Positions 1 to 10,801 of a stretch of 64,000 nt of DNA are shown one piece after another (the stretch's first letter is position 1; every line of letters begins with the position of its first letter). Source of the DNA: Anthoceros angustus. Taxonomy: Eukaryota; Streptophyta; Anthocerotopsida; Anthocerotales; Anthocerotaceae. The DNA is taken from assembly GCA_010909165.1 (NCBI GenBank), contig MU008173.1, positions 868,001 to 932,000 of the forward strand, written 5' to 3'. A program made the position numbers and the translations under genes. A model generated the notes under the pieces. That model did no database searches. It saw only the letters and a list, made by a program, of their open reading frames with translations, and was not told the DNA's origin.

Positions 1-1119
1 AGATGTCATGTCCATGGGACTGTAGCTAACAGCTTGATAAACATATTTGCAAAGTGTGGATCCCTTGCAGATGCCAGGCCGTGTTTGAAGCACATGGTCA
101 GAAAGATGTGGTGACATGGACTTCTCTTATTGCAGGGTATTCCCAGCAGGGCAGGGCCCTGGAAGCCCTTGAGCTTTACAGTAGGATGCAAGAAGAAGGC
201 ATTGCCGCGCCCAATTCTGTGACTTTTGTGTGCCTCGTGCAGGCATGTGCTATGGTGGGTGCCCCGGCTTTGGAGAGGGGAAGCAGCTTCACGCACATAT
301 TGGGGAACAAGGACTTGATGCTGATGTGGTTGTAATCAACGGTCTAGTAAACTTGTATGCGAAATGTGGCAGCCTGGAGGATGCTCAGCTGATTTTTTAT
401 GCCCTCCGTCCAACAATGTCGTTACGTGGACCACTTTGATAGAAGCATATGCAAGGCAGGGGATGGGTCAGGAAGCCCTTCGTCTTTTCAGTGCTATGCA
501 AGAAGAAGGCATAGCTGCACCTGATTCTGTGACGTTTGTGGGCCTTTTGCAGGCATGTGCAAATGTTGGTGCCGCGGCTTGATAAATATGTATGCCAAAT
601 GTGGCAGCCTAGAGGACGCCCAGAGTGTGTTTGACGGACTCCGTGAAAAGGATATGGTGACATGGAATGCCTGATCGCAGGATATTCCCAGCAGAGCATG
701 GGTGAGGAGGCCTTTCATACATACTGTACTATGCAAGACGAGGCCATCAGTGCACCCAATTCCGTGACATTTGTGTGCCTCCTGCAGGCACATGCACATT
801 TGTTGGTACCAGCCTAGTAGACATGTATGCAAAGTGTGGCAACCTGCAAGAAGCTCACGCTTTGTTTCACAAGCTCGATCAGAAAAATCTGGTGACTTGA
901 ACTGCTCTGACAGCAGGTTACTCCCAGCAGGGCATGGGTCAGGAAGCCCTTCGTCTTTATGGTGCTATGCAAGAAGAAGGCTTCACTGCACCCGATTGTG
1001 TCATGTTTGCAAGCCTCCTCCAGGCACGTGCAGATGTGGCAGCTCTGCGTCTAGGAAGGCAGCTTGATGCAGAGGTCAAAGAGCGAGGGCTTCAAGCTGA
1101 CGTGTTTGTGGCCACGTGA
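1..1119 (+). pseudogene. Decayed PLS-type PPR gene
   Basis: Conceptual translation in shifting + frames gives successive PPR units with motifs such as LVNLYAKCGSLEDAQ, DVVTWTSLIAGYSQQG, QEALRLFSAMQEEG and SVTFVGLLQACANVG. At least three or four repeat blocks are visible (about 30-340, 300-580, 580-800, 800-1119). Frameshifts near 300 and 400, in-frame stops near 580, 810 and 897 and a stop at 1117 break the reading, so no single protein can be made. PLS-type PPR proteins normally bind organellar RNA in mitochondria or plastids and act in editing or processing. No E/DYW tail is seen. The left end runs off the window, so a longer relic may continue there. It resembles, but does not copy, the PPR relic at 61.6-62.6 kb. 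Confidence 0.85.
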
Positions 1120-1121
1120 CC

Positions 1122-1177
1122 GAGCTGGCTGCGTCCGCCACGCTCGAGTTTGAAGTCGGTGGACACAGCCAGCTTGG
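1122..1177. repeat. Dispersed repeat, copy 1
   Basis: A stretch beginning agctggctgcgtccgcc is repeated in the same orientation at 2099-2154 with roughly 80-85% identity by eye. The two copies flank the Harbinger transposase remnant. No coding content is recognised. Confidence 0.6.
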
Positions 1178-1509
1178 CACGGTGACCGAGGCGGTGACCG
1201 GGAGTCCGTGATCGGGGCCGCGAAGGCCCGATCGACTGCCCAGCCTCCTCACGTGATACCATGAGCACGCTCACGGCACATCTGAAGAAAGCATCAACTG
1301 TGCTTCAACTGAGCTTCACCTGTGGCTCAATACACCATTATGATTTCATATACCAAGAAATTGGAAAAGTTATTTTCTAGATTGGTTCATTGGCAAGCAA
1401 GGATGGAATTAGAGCAAGGTTCAGGCAGCTCAGTTTCCCCATATGGTTCACACATTAAGTTAGCTTGCACAGCCTAATAGAGCAGATAACCCTGTTGCAG
1501 ACTGGTGCC

Positions 1510-1892
1510 GTCATGATATTCATACAAGGCATATGTGATGCTAACAAAAAGTTTATTGATATTTGTTGCACTCATCTTGGTGGTGTTCATGATGTTCAAA
1601 TCCTTAAGGAAAGGAACTTATGGGGGGGGCAGATGTAATTATGACAGAACCCGTTCTGCAAATCGCGGATGTTGAAGTAACTCTTTATATTTTAGGTGAT
1701 AGTGCATACCCATTGATGCCTTTTCTTATGAAACCGTTTCATGCGGAGGACCATATTGAAAAAGTCATTAACCGTTCTTTGCGAAGAGGCAGAGCGAAGG
1801 TGGAGAATGCTTTTGCACTGTTGCAGATTAAACGATATAGTCTGAAAAATCTTAATGTTCGTCTAAAGTACACATTTATGAGAAGGTCGTGA
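1510..1892 (+). mobile_element. PIF/Harbinger (DDE_Tnp_4) transposase remnant
   Basis: From 1510 one frame reads VMIFIQGICDANKKF, then GGVHDVQILKERNLW, matching the catalytic core of HARBI1-like transposases (usual form: VCD, then GSVHDARV). A run of G at about 1620-1627 shifts the frame. The next frame continues with GDSAYPLMPFLMKPF and SLRRGRAKVENAFALLQIKR, the block carrying the last conserved acidic and Arg-rich motifs, and stops at 1892. The 5' half of the gene, including most of the DNA-binding region, is not recognisable. Family known: PIF/Harbinger elements move by cut-and-paste with an ISL2EU-like family of nucleases. This copy is dead: it is truncated, has at least one frameshift and no intact partner ORF was seen. 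The sequence to about 2047 is shared, inverted, with 58943-59305. Confidence 0.85.
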
Positions 1893-2047
1893 TTAAGCAT
1901 CCTGTGCTTAGATCGGTACTTAGATGGGGTGCTTAAAGGGAGTGGATGCCCTTGGTGCAAGCAGCTTATGCATATCGTGGTACAAGTTATTAAGTACCAA
2001 GTGCCATGACAGAAATCCGTCCTTAGTGGACTTCAATTAAATTCTTC
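1866..2047 (+). repeat. Harbinger 3'-tail repeat (inverted mate at 58.9-59.3 kb)
   Basis: The end of the transposase ORF and the following ~150 bases match the reverse complement of 58943-59305. Shared landmarks are gtgattaagcatcctg, gagtggatgccc, taagtaccaagt and aaatccgtccttagtgga. This copy has one unit of the internal 58-bp motif, whereas the other copy has four. It most likely marks the 3' end of a Harbinger family element. Confidence 0.75.
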
Positions 2048-2098
2048 TTTCCTTCTCTCCTGACTACGTGCCCCAGTCATCCTGCCAAGGTGGAGCAC

Positions 2099-2154
2099 CA
2101 GCTGGCTGCGTCTGCCACGCTGGAGTTTTAAGTCAGTGGACACCGCTGGTTGGA
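2099..2154. repeat. Dispersed repeat, copy 2
   Basis: Direct-orientation partner of 1122-1177 (agctggctgcgtctgcc, then a tail with several differences). It lies just beyond the Harbinger tail. Confidence 0.6.
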
Positions 2155-3037
2155 GTGTCCACAGGACATCACAAAATAAAAAAAGGGTGAAACTTCTGAA
2201 GGTCCCAAACGGCATGCTATAGCCGACTTCTGGGGCTGTTGGGTTGGAAATCGGATGTTGCTATCGACAGTCGGACACGAGCCGACCTCCAGACCCCGCC
2301 CCTTCCCACACGCCCGCATGCAGGACCACACGGTGCCCGAACCGCCTGGCCGCCACATGGGCGCCACGACAGCCCTAGACTGCCACGTCGGATTTAAGGC
2401 GTTGACATTCGATAAATATAGCTGCACGGGTACAGCCTGGATGGTGGTCCGAGGCGGTATCCGGGCCGAGTCACCCGTGTCGGGGAATTCGCCATCGACC
2501 GGTTAGTTTCAGATATGAGAGCCGCAATCCGCGATGGCGGCAAGCCAGCGAAACAACGTACTTAAGCCACTCCGCGCAATCACTTGCTCCTCACCGGCCT
2601 CCCACGTCTGTTCAGGAGAATTCGGGGTGTCGGGGGACAGGCTTCGCCAGTCTCGATCTCGCCAGCATCCAGAAGCTTCTGGAAGCGCGTTTCCGTCTTG
2701 TGGTACGCTTGATGCTTTGCATCGATGGATGCCTTGTCTTGCATTGCATTGCCTTGCCTTGCACATTGCATGGCTTTAAATTGCGTTGGTGGAGAATCGT
2801 GCTTGTGGAAATGGTCGCGAATAAGTTGTGTCGTGTGTCGCATCTGTGTCGCATCTTGTGTCGAACTGTTGAGAATTTACAGTGCCGGTGATGAAATATT
2901 GCTGATCAAGCGTAATACGACGATGTGCGGTGTTCTGAAGAGTTGTTTCTGGCAGGATTTTGTGTTGCATTGGATTGGAAAGGGCTAGTGTGGAGGAGGC
3001 AGAGGTAGAGAAGGTTTTTTTTTTTGTGAGCGAGGAC
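2155..3037. other. Intergenic spacer upstream of the transferrin-like gene
   Basis: No coding match was found. It holds short cattgc/ccttgc repeats at about 2735-2770. It presumably contains the promoter and 5' leader of the gene starting at 3038, but I see no clear TATA box. Confidence 0.5.
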
Positions 3038-4717
3038 ATGGCTCGGAAGATGTGGAGGCTGCTCTTGGTCCTATCGGTCCTGCTCTTGTCTGTGAGCTGG
3101 ACAAGTGTGGTGAAAGCTGAAGAGGAAGGTGAAGCTCCTGAGCCTGGAGTCGAGCCGGAGGATGAAAGTAAGTTTGTGCACGTCGATGCTGGGAGCTCGG
3201 TCATTGCAAGGCCAAGTCTGTGAAACCGGGATTTAAAATTTCCAAATTGTTTGTTTTGGTGAGCAGAGTGGACCTGGTGTGTGACGGACACGAGCGACAA
3301 GCCAACTTGCGACGCGATGGTCAAGCTTCTTCAAGCTCTTGATCCGGAGGAGGAGCACGTTCACTCGTGGTTCGTTTTTTTTCTTGTAGGAATCTTGATT
3401 GTTTGTTTTCGAGATGGAATGTAAGACGATGGCTGAAACTGAATGGAACGGTGACGTGCTTGTGCAGTATCGTGGGGGCTGGAGACGAAGACTGCATGAA
3501 GAAGGTCCAAAGCGGCGAGGCAAAGTTCGTAGTCCTGGACGGCGGTGAGATCTGGGAAGCCAGCAATGAGTACGGGCTGAAGCCTATCCGCACAGAGGTT
3601 TCACAACTGGAGGGGAGCTACTACGGCGTGGGAATCGTGAAGAAAGGCAAGTGCCCGGGAAGCCTGGCTGACTTGAAGGGCAAGCGGTCCTGCCACACTG
3701 GCTACAACAGAGCCACCGGATGGGTGTTCCCTGTCACTTACCTTGTCGACAACAAGATCATGCCCGTTGTCACCAAGTAAGCTTCAGGACTTCATGCCTC
3801 TTGCACATTCAAAAGCAGATGATTTCAGGACTTGTAACTGCTGGAACAGACATACAGTGGCATGGAAAGGAATTCCTAAAGGTAGGTGCTAATGGCCGGG
3901 GCTTTGTGGCAGGGGTCCTCAATCCAACGACATCGAGTCTGTGAAGGCCTTTTTCAAGGCATCCTGTGCTGCCAACTCCGATCCCAACAAGGAGATCTGT
4001 TCGGCTTGCAAGATCAAGACCGCCTGCACCAAGTCTGACCCCTACTACGACTACGAGGGGGCTTTCAGGGGCTTGGTAGAGGACGCCTGCGATGTGGCCT
4101 TCACCAAGCACACCATAGTAGGCCAGTATGCCATGGGAGGAAGGTCTGCAGCGGCCGACTGGACCGGCCTGCAGGACGCAACCAACTATCAGATTCTGTG
4201 CCCTAACAAATACAACGGGCAGGTGTGCACTGATTCCGGCAACTACAAGTCTTGCAATTTCGGCCAAGCCCCTGGCCACGCTATCCTGGTGGCCAAGGAC
4301 TATCCGGACTTCGAGATCAACGAGTTCAACAATGTCATGAATGCAGCCAACTCCGACCCTGACTTCATCAGCTTGTTATTTTCTGGTAAGCTTGCTGCAT
4401 CTTGCGCACAACCATACATATATATATACACAATATTTTCTAAAATACATGTATCCGCAATGTGTGTCTAACGCTGGAATTTCAACTCCCTCGTATGGCC
4501 AGGAAACAACAAGGAGGGACACATCTTCGCTGCAGACGCAACCAGGACTGTAGCATACACTGGAACCACCCAGGCCCTTCTTGGAAACTTCTACAAGAAC
4601 ATCCAGGATCTGGAGAGCATCAACGCCCAAAAGACCGACACTGGCAGTGGAACCAGGGCTGCCTCTTCAATCTTCTTGTCATTGGCTCTTGGTCTCCTGT
4701 ATGTGTTGTTTCAGTAG
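3038..4717 (+). CDS. Transferrin-like, single-lobe, GPI-anchored-type protein
   Basis: Five exons (3038-3167, 3267-3369, 3468-3776, 3913-4385, 4503-4717) join in frame with GT-AG introns of 99, 98, 136 and 117 bp to give 409 residues. Residues 1-26 form a signal peptide. The body matches a transferrin lobe: WTWCVTDTSDK near residue 45, VVLDGGEIWEA, SYYGVGIVKKG, LKGKRSCHTGYNR, DYEGAFRGL, DVAFTKHTIV and a conserved His in QAPGHAILVA. By alignment from memory with human transferrin, the iron ligands are D102, Y129, Y228 and H303, and T155/R159 form the carbonate site, so all are present. The last ~19 residues are hydrophobic and follow a small-residue stretch (TGSGT), as in GPI-anchored melanotransferrin. 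Family role: Fe(III) binding with synergistic anion. Surface iron capture is my inference. One lobe is present rather than the two of animal serum transferrin. One conserved Cys (GAFxCL) is Gly here, and a new Cys (C240) lies six residues on. Confidence 0.9.
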
Positions 4718-6857
4718 GATTACTGATAGAATTAGTCACTCTGATGTCGAAGACTGGCCTGTGGTTGCGTCGTGGGCATCTGTCCTGCCCGTCCTGTCTT
4801 CACACTGGGCGGGCAGCGGGCTCCATTGTTTTGAGAGGTCCAACTCCGAGTGGGTTTGTAAAAGGCTTGTACCATTTTAGAGAAAAAACATTCAAAGACG
4901 TGCGTTCACTCAGGATTCCTTCCAGAGCTGGACTTAAGCAGAAGTGGACGCCATTGACAAATTGAAGCGTTTTTGGTGGGGAGGATTGGGAGAGAGAAAC
5001 AGACGGCCGTCTCAGCTGAATCTAGCTCAGGTCTGCTTTGTGAATGAGGTGAAGAGGCCATCTCCGCACGACGTTGCAGTCGATTCCTTTCATGGTTTCC
5101 ATGGATACTCAGGGCTGGTGAGCACCCAAGGCTTGTGGGCTTATGTTGTGTGCACTGGTGCAAGCTCAGGTCCGGTGGCATGGAATTGGAATCCCTCGAA
5201 ACAAGCCAGCAGTAGTTCCGGCTGTGGAGGGGTCAATCGGGTAATAAGAAAGCATTCTTGCCATCTGGCCTACCTGCAAGGCAGACTCATGAAACCTTCC
5301 TGCCAGCGTTGTTTTATCACTCTGGCCATCTGGCCTCAATTCACCTCAATAAAGTGGTCTCACGCACAGAACTCCCCAATCGGAGTCAAGCGTGCCCCAA
5401 CTCGGGGACGACACCATAGGCCACAGCCATTCCATCTTCCTACTTCGTAATCGATTCCGTAGACCACAGCCATCACATCTTCCTACTCTATAATATTTAT
5501 GCGTTATGTCATGTTTAATCCGGTGGGTTCCGTGGCTGGTTAGAGCTGAGTTGGTGGACAAGGCTGGTGTTGGTTTGAAATGAGGCATTGACAGGGTTGT
5601 GTTTTACCTGGTGCTTGCAGAATTCTCCTTGAGCCTTGGTTCCTGAAGTCTGTCTTCACATTAGAGGTAGGCAAGTTTGAGGTTTCGGAGCCTCTTTGAG
5701 TCTAGGTGTTTTCGAGATCCCTATTCTGGACTTTGGGCCTTCTGGGTTTCTACAGCCTTCAGGACAAAAAGGGTTCTCAGCTAGTGTGAGAGCACACCCA
5801 CTTGTGATGTACGTAGCCTGTTCCATATGACATCATGATACAGGACGTTGTTTTCAAGGATGGAATTTCAAATCTAGTGGATCAGTCTGTGGTCTAAGCG
5901 TTAAAACAAAGTGCAATCGAAGATTGCATGGGGCTGATGAGGACGGGAACCGGTTGATTCTCTTGTATCACAGGGAATTGCTGGGGATATAAAGGAAGAA
6001 ACCTGAAAACCATTCAGGGCTCCATGTCTGGCCATCCGTAGTCTGCAGGCAGCGGCGCTGTTGTTGGTGCTGTTCCATGCGAATGGCTGTTAATCATGGT
6101 TGGATTCTCTGCGTCCCCTGATTCTCCTGCGTCTCCTGATGGTTGGATTTGCACGTCGTGGCCTTTGTACGTAGTGGGTCGTACTGGAAAACCAGAGTGG
6201 CAGGGACGAAGGACAGGTCTGGCATTAATGGGCAAAGAAGAGGGGTATCTTCAAGAGCTGAGGTTTTGTCAGTCTTGAACGGGGCCTTCAATCTGTGGAT
6301 GCCGGTGGGAATTTCTGCTCATCAGGGTGATGCAGTGAGCAATCTTCCGATGGTTGTGTGCACTCTGTAGCCCGTTTGGTAGATTAGCTGCCTTATTTCC
6401 GTCTAAGTGTTGAGCTGAAGCTAAACTGCCAATTTGAAGCTGAAAGTCATCTGTGGAAATTTGGAGAAGATGTAGCAGTGAGTGCTAATCTTCACGGATG
6501 AGCTTGTAGCATTCCCTAAGCACATGGACTGATGAGGAACTGATGGCGTTGATGAAAGCCGGCCCTCGCCCACTCCAAGCCATAGCAATCAGAGGGTGAA
6601 GGCACCGCTGAAAAATAGCTGCAATTCCAGAAGCAAAACGAAGCTGCAGCTATGTTTAGACCCTGGAGTGCAGACAACCATGTACCATAAAAGTACTCTG
6701 TACTCTTGTACTTGCCTGGTGGGGAGTAAAGTTGGATTGGATTGCAGCAGAGAGAGACTTTCATCATGCTTGATCAGGAGGTTACAGCAAGATTACCGGT
6801 GTGATGTGAATGCTGACGGTGGCTGGTAGAAACGGACAATTGCATGGGCCATTCCAC
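4718..6857. other. Intergenic, no gene recognised
   Basis: It contains the 3' untranslated region of the transferrin-like gene and single-copy-looking DNA. Short ORFs here have no recognisable domains. A short dispersed repeat occurs at 5268-5345. Confidence 0.5.
5268..5345. repeat. Short dispersed repeat, copy 1
   Basis: The core ctggccatctggcct, preceded by a ctcatgaaaccttcctgcc block, recurs at 7525-7640 in the same orientation. It is of unknown origin. Confidence 0.55.
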
Positions 6858-7465
6858 AGTTTTCCATGTGTCGGACTGGGATCTGTCTTCTACGCCCAAC
6901 TTCCAGGAGGACAAGAAATCGCGGTAAAGATAAGGGCAGACTCATCTCGGTCTTTTCGGAGACTTAGTTTGCCAACGAGCTAGGGTACTTGGCTCAAGAT
7001 CGTCTTCATGTGTTCTACCTGTGCAACTTCGTGCTTGGCTTCAACCTGTTTTATTCAATCTGACGATACCCATGGTCCCGTTCTGTGTCTGAAAGTGAGT
7101 TTGCTCTCTGGAGTCCACCATCCAAATCTTATGACACTTCTGGGCTGTTGCGAAGAAGCTGGCAAGCAGGGTCTTGTCTATGATTTGATCCCAGTGAAAA
7201 GATTCGCTAAATCAGACTGAAATTGTAGGGCCGCAAGCTGGCTGGGATAAAACATCTGGACTCGAAGGCGAGGTGGAGAGTAGCAATCACTGGGGCGGCA
7301 TCAGGTATTCCTGTTAAATGTTTTTGGTCAGTCTGAACGGTAGACCCTTTGTACATGATGTGACGGAGCAGCAATATCCTCCTAGAAGCCAACATGGGAT
7401 TAAGGGTGTGTGATTTTGGTTTGTCTAGGCTGGTCGTAAACGCAGACGCTACCATGACCCCGGGT
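6858..7465 (+). pseudogene. Broken receptor-like protein kinase
   Basis: Kinase subdomains appear in order on the + strand but in different frames. They are a glycine-rich loop with invariant Lys (GLGSVFYAQLPGGQEIAVKI, about 6875-6934), FANELGYLA (about 6968), a hinge block (VHHPNLMTLLGCCEEAGKQ, about 7117-7175), LDSKARWRVAITGAASG (about 7258-7308) and the DFG block (LEANMGLRVCDFGLSRLV, about 7383-7437). The HRD catalytic loop is garbled and the C-lobe after DFG is missing. The pattern resembles plant LRR/malectin receptor kinases of the VHHxNLVxLLGYCEE type, which sit in the plasma membrane. No extracellular domain is recognisable upstream. Frameshifts and stops rule out an active kinase. 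Confidence 0.8.
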
Positions 7466-7524
7466 AAGCAACTAAGCAAGCCAGAAACTTTGCTCCTCCT
7501 GCCATACCCTGCCCCCCGCCTCCG

Positions 7525-7640
7525 CAGGCTCATGAAGTCTTCCTGCCAACGTTGTGTCATCATTCTGGCCATCTGGCCTCCCTGCAGGGCAGGCTCAATG
7601 ATCGTTGGGGCCATCTGGCCTCCCTACAAGGCAAAAGCCT
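7525..7640. repeat. Short dispersed repeat, copy 2
   Basis: It matches 5268-5345. The ggccatctggcctccct core is itself present twice here (about 7568 and 7609), so this copy carries a small internal duplication. Confidence 0.55.
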
Positions 7641-10600
7641 GTACAACGGACAGTGTTAACAAGTGTACACATTCACTTCCGCAGATGATCGGATCTGTGA
7701 AGTGGATAGAGAAGTACATAAGTAATGTGTAATGTGTACCTACGTGCAGTCCCGGAACTCAACGTCCAAACGGGGCCCGTTCCGTGTTCCTTGTTCCGTT
7801 CCGGTTCGCATTTCCCGACGTCCCTACGAGCAGGAGGACTGAAGAGCCCGGGGGCCCGGCCCCGCCCGGGCCGGGCGGGGTTGGGAATAAAAGTAAATGT
7901 GCGGAATTTTTTGTTGTCGCGTCGTCCAAGGGGCTATCGCCCCAAAACGGGCGTAGTAAATTGTCCCAGACCTGGACAACTACAAGTTGAGTACCTAACC
8001 TAATCCGAGATATGTACATACGGATTCGTCAACCGTAGACTGATGAGCGGAGGCGGAGGCTGAGGCAGAGGCAGAGGCAGAGATGAGATTCGGTGTAGGC
8101 TCCACACGATTCCCTTCGACTGCGATTCAAAGCGACGGCATCGATTTGGCTGCCTCTTCGGGGACTGTGGATTCCGAAGTTGCTCCGAATTCAATCTCGG
8201 TCTCCATTCCTCGAATTGCTCAGCGCAGCTCAGCTCAGCGGTGGACTAGGTTATCAGACATCCATATCTGTAGGTACGTACATATGCATAAAAGAATGAC
8301 ATAAAGTAGGTAGCTCTAGCCTGTTGCCGATAGCTTTGGAGACGTCCTGGGACGTGCCTTTTTGTGCGCGTACAGCACACAGCACACAGCCCGCAGCGCC
8401 GCGGCTTGCCTAAATACACCGCCATCCTGGAATAGCAGCGAATTGAAGAGCTACGCTAGGGTACGGCGCCCGAAAGCCATGGCCCATGACGAGCATGTAT
8501 GTTTTGTGGGCCGGCATTTTTAGAGACAGCCCGGGGCCGGGGCCGGGGCCGGGATCCTGCGAAACGGACACCGAATTCGGATGTCACCGACATTGTGCAG
8601 GCCTGGAGACTGCACGGCTTATATGTCAAGTTGCTACGTATGGATTCGTGAGAGGCACGTGTGACTGTAGTTTCTGTTATGTACAGATAAGTTGTGTGGA
8701 GACAGAGATAGGGTAACAGGGCTGGCTGGCTGATAATTGGCGACGTGTTGCATGCCGCAACCCGTTACCGAAGATTTAGCTTGGGGGTGGAAAGGAACGA
8801 AAGAACGGCGGGCCGGGCGTCTATTAGCTGCAAATAGACGACCGTCACGGCAGTTTAGGGTGTCGAGCACAGTGGGGCGGTAGTGGTATGCTCCAAGCAG
8901 GCGGGAGCCTATGGGCTGGCAGGCCAGCGATGCATCCAGTCGTGGTGGGAGTGGACGGCACGGCGTGGGGCTGGAATGGGCACGTCTCGCCGGCGCACAA
9001 TTTTGCACCATCGTATGAAAAGTGTTGTCCGGACTGCGGCCCCGGAGCAACAGGGGAGCGCGAGGCGAGAGGGAAAGGCTGGCGCTCGCCTGGCCCGGGC
9101 CGGGGCCGGGGCCGTGGCCGTGGCCGGCGTTACCGGCCACTCGCTCGCATTCGCATTGCGTTCATCAGGATTCCAGGAAGCGACATTGCGGAGGAAAAGG
9201 GGATAAAATAACACTTCATCACCACGGCTTCCAGGCTAATAATTGGAGTCCTTGGACACAGCATAATTTAGCCTCGGCCGACAGATCCTGGAGCTCTAGG
9301 GCCTGGCGCGTATCGACTGGTCACACTGGACTGCGTGTTATTCTGGTACGTCTGCCGACAAAACAAAGGGAGCCTCATTCGGGCTCTTTTTGCCACTTCC
9401 GTGTATTATATATCTTGTACTGGCTTTTCCACCAGCCCAGCCCAACCCAGCCCAGCAGCCCAAATCAGGCCGTTTGTCCGCGTCCTGCAGCATGACGCGT
9501 CGCGACACGCTCTGACTGGCCGTGAAGCCCGGGCCCTGGCTGCTGGCTGCTGGCTGCTGGCCGCTCTGCCCCCCTTGCCCCTGTTGCCTGTTTGCCTGCT
9601 GCTCATGTATTGGCCCGTTGTTGCCCCATGTCCGCAACTTTCGTCCCTCCGGCTTCAAGGATTTGTATGGCATATCACATAGTGGCTTGTTTGCCTCCAG
9701 AAGCTCACACGCTCCAACGGTCTTTCCGGTGCACGCGCTTGCTCGGGATTCGATTCGGAAACACACAAAGAGTACCTGTTACCTCTTAGCAGCCTACTGG
9801 TACCAACAGGCCTTCTGCTTTCCAAATATGTATTGTACGAACATACGTATTGTTACGTATGGACGTGCCTCACACTCTTGGAGGGTGGGGTGGCGTGGAG
9901 TGGAGTGGAGTGGAGTGGAGTGTCTATAGCACTAGAAAAAAGAGAAGAGTGGAGTGGGCAATAAGACGGAACATCACCTTGGCAGACGCAGCCTGGGACT
10001 GTCGGGCACAACAAAAATGTGTTTACCTTTTGTAAACACCTAAACAGTGAATGCAGTGTCTGTCTGTGTAGGCAGAGGGTGACAGGAAGATATGTATGTA
10101 GAGTATAAAGTAATGAAAAGCACAGGGACTGACAGCGTCAGAGGTGAATGTTCCTTTTCAACAAAGGGATGCTGCATAACTGCATAACTGCATAACTTTG
10201 CCCATCGGCACACATGTGACAAGACAGGGAGCGGGTGAGAGCTTTTAAGACCACCCTGGCTGCAACACTGCTGCCAACCACGAGCCAGAGCCAGAGCCAG
10301 AGCCAGAGCCAGGTCCAGGCCCAGGACTCCAGGCCCAATCAAGCACTCGGCGCCGTTCTACGTCAACCCCAGTGTCGGCGGATCGATCGGCAAGTCAATA
10401 TCACTTGGAAATATCTCTCTCCTCAGAACCATCCTCGAAGCTTACGCTTCCTGGAACCTGGAACCTGGAACGGCTAAAACAAAATACGCAAGGGGGTTGT
10501 GTGGGAGGGGTCACTACTGCCCTCAGGGCACACACTCAGCTACTTACATACTCACTCTAATGCACTTCCAACTTTTCTGGCTACTCCACAAACTCCACTC

Positions 10601-10801
10601 TACCTACTTTGCATAATGGGCGTTTACGGGTGCTCTCAGGAATTCGGCCTTGAATTCGGCGGCATTCCGATGTCAGCCTGATTTTGCATCGTCTAGCGAT
10701 CCTCTGGCAAGACGATGAAAAATAAGTCCCACACATGCGCTGGAATTCGCCGTCCAAAACGCGCCAGGTAGCGGCCCCATGTAACATCACCCGGGATGCT
10801 G
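7641..10801. other. Intergenic, low-complexity rich, no gene recognised
   Basis: It has GC-rich hexamer runs of ccgggg type at about 8527-8552 and 9095-9125, a ggagt pentamer run at about 9895-9920, and a gagcca run at about 10280-10312. ORFs here are compositional (Pro/Gly/Arg rich) and show no domain. It lies between the decayed kinase and the 3' end of the bHLH gene. Confidence 0.5.

Noticed and set aside
3367-3421. Alternative donor at 3421 (gtaagac) for transferrin exon 2
   Set aside because: It would insert a hydrophobic stretch; the donor at 3370 restores the conserved Cys in SCIVGAGDEDC.
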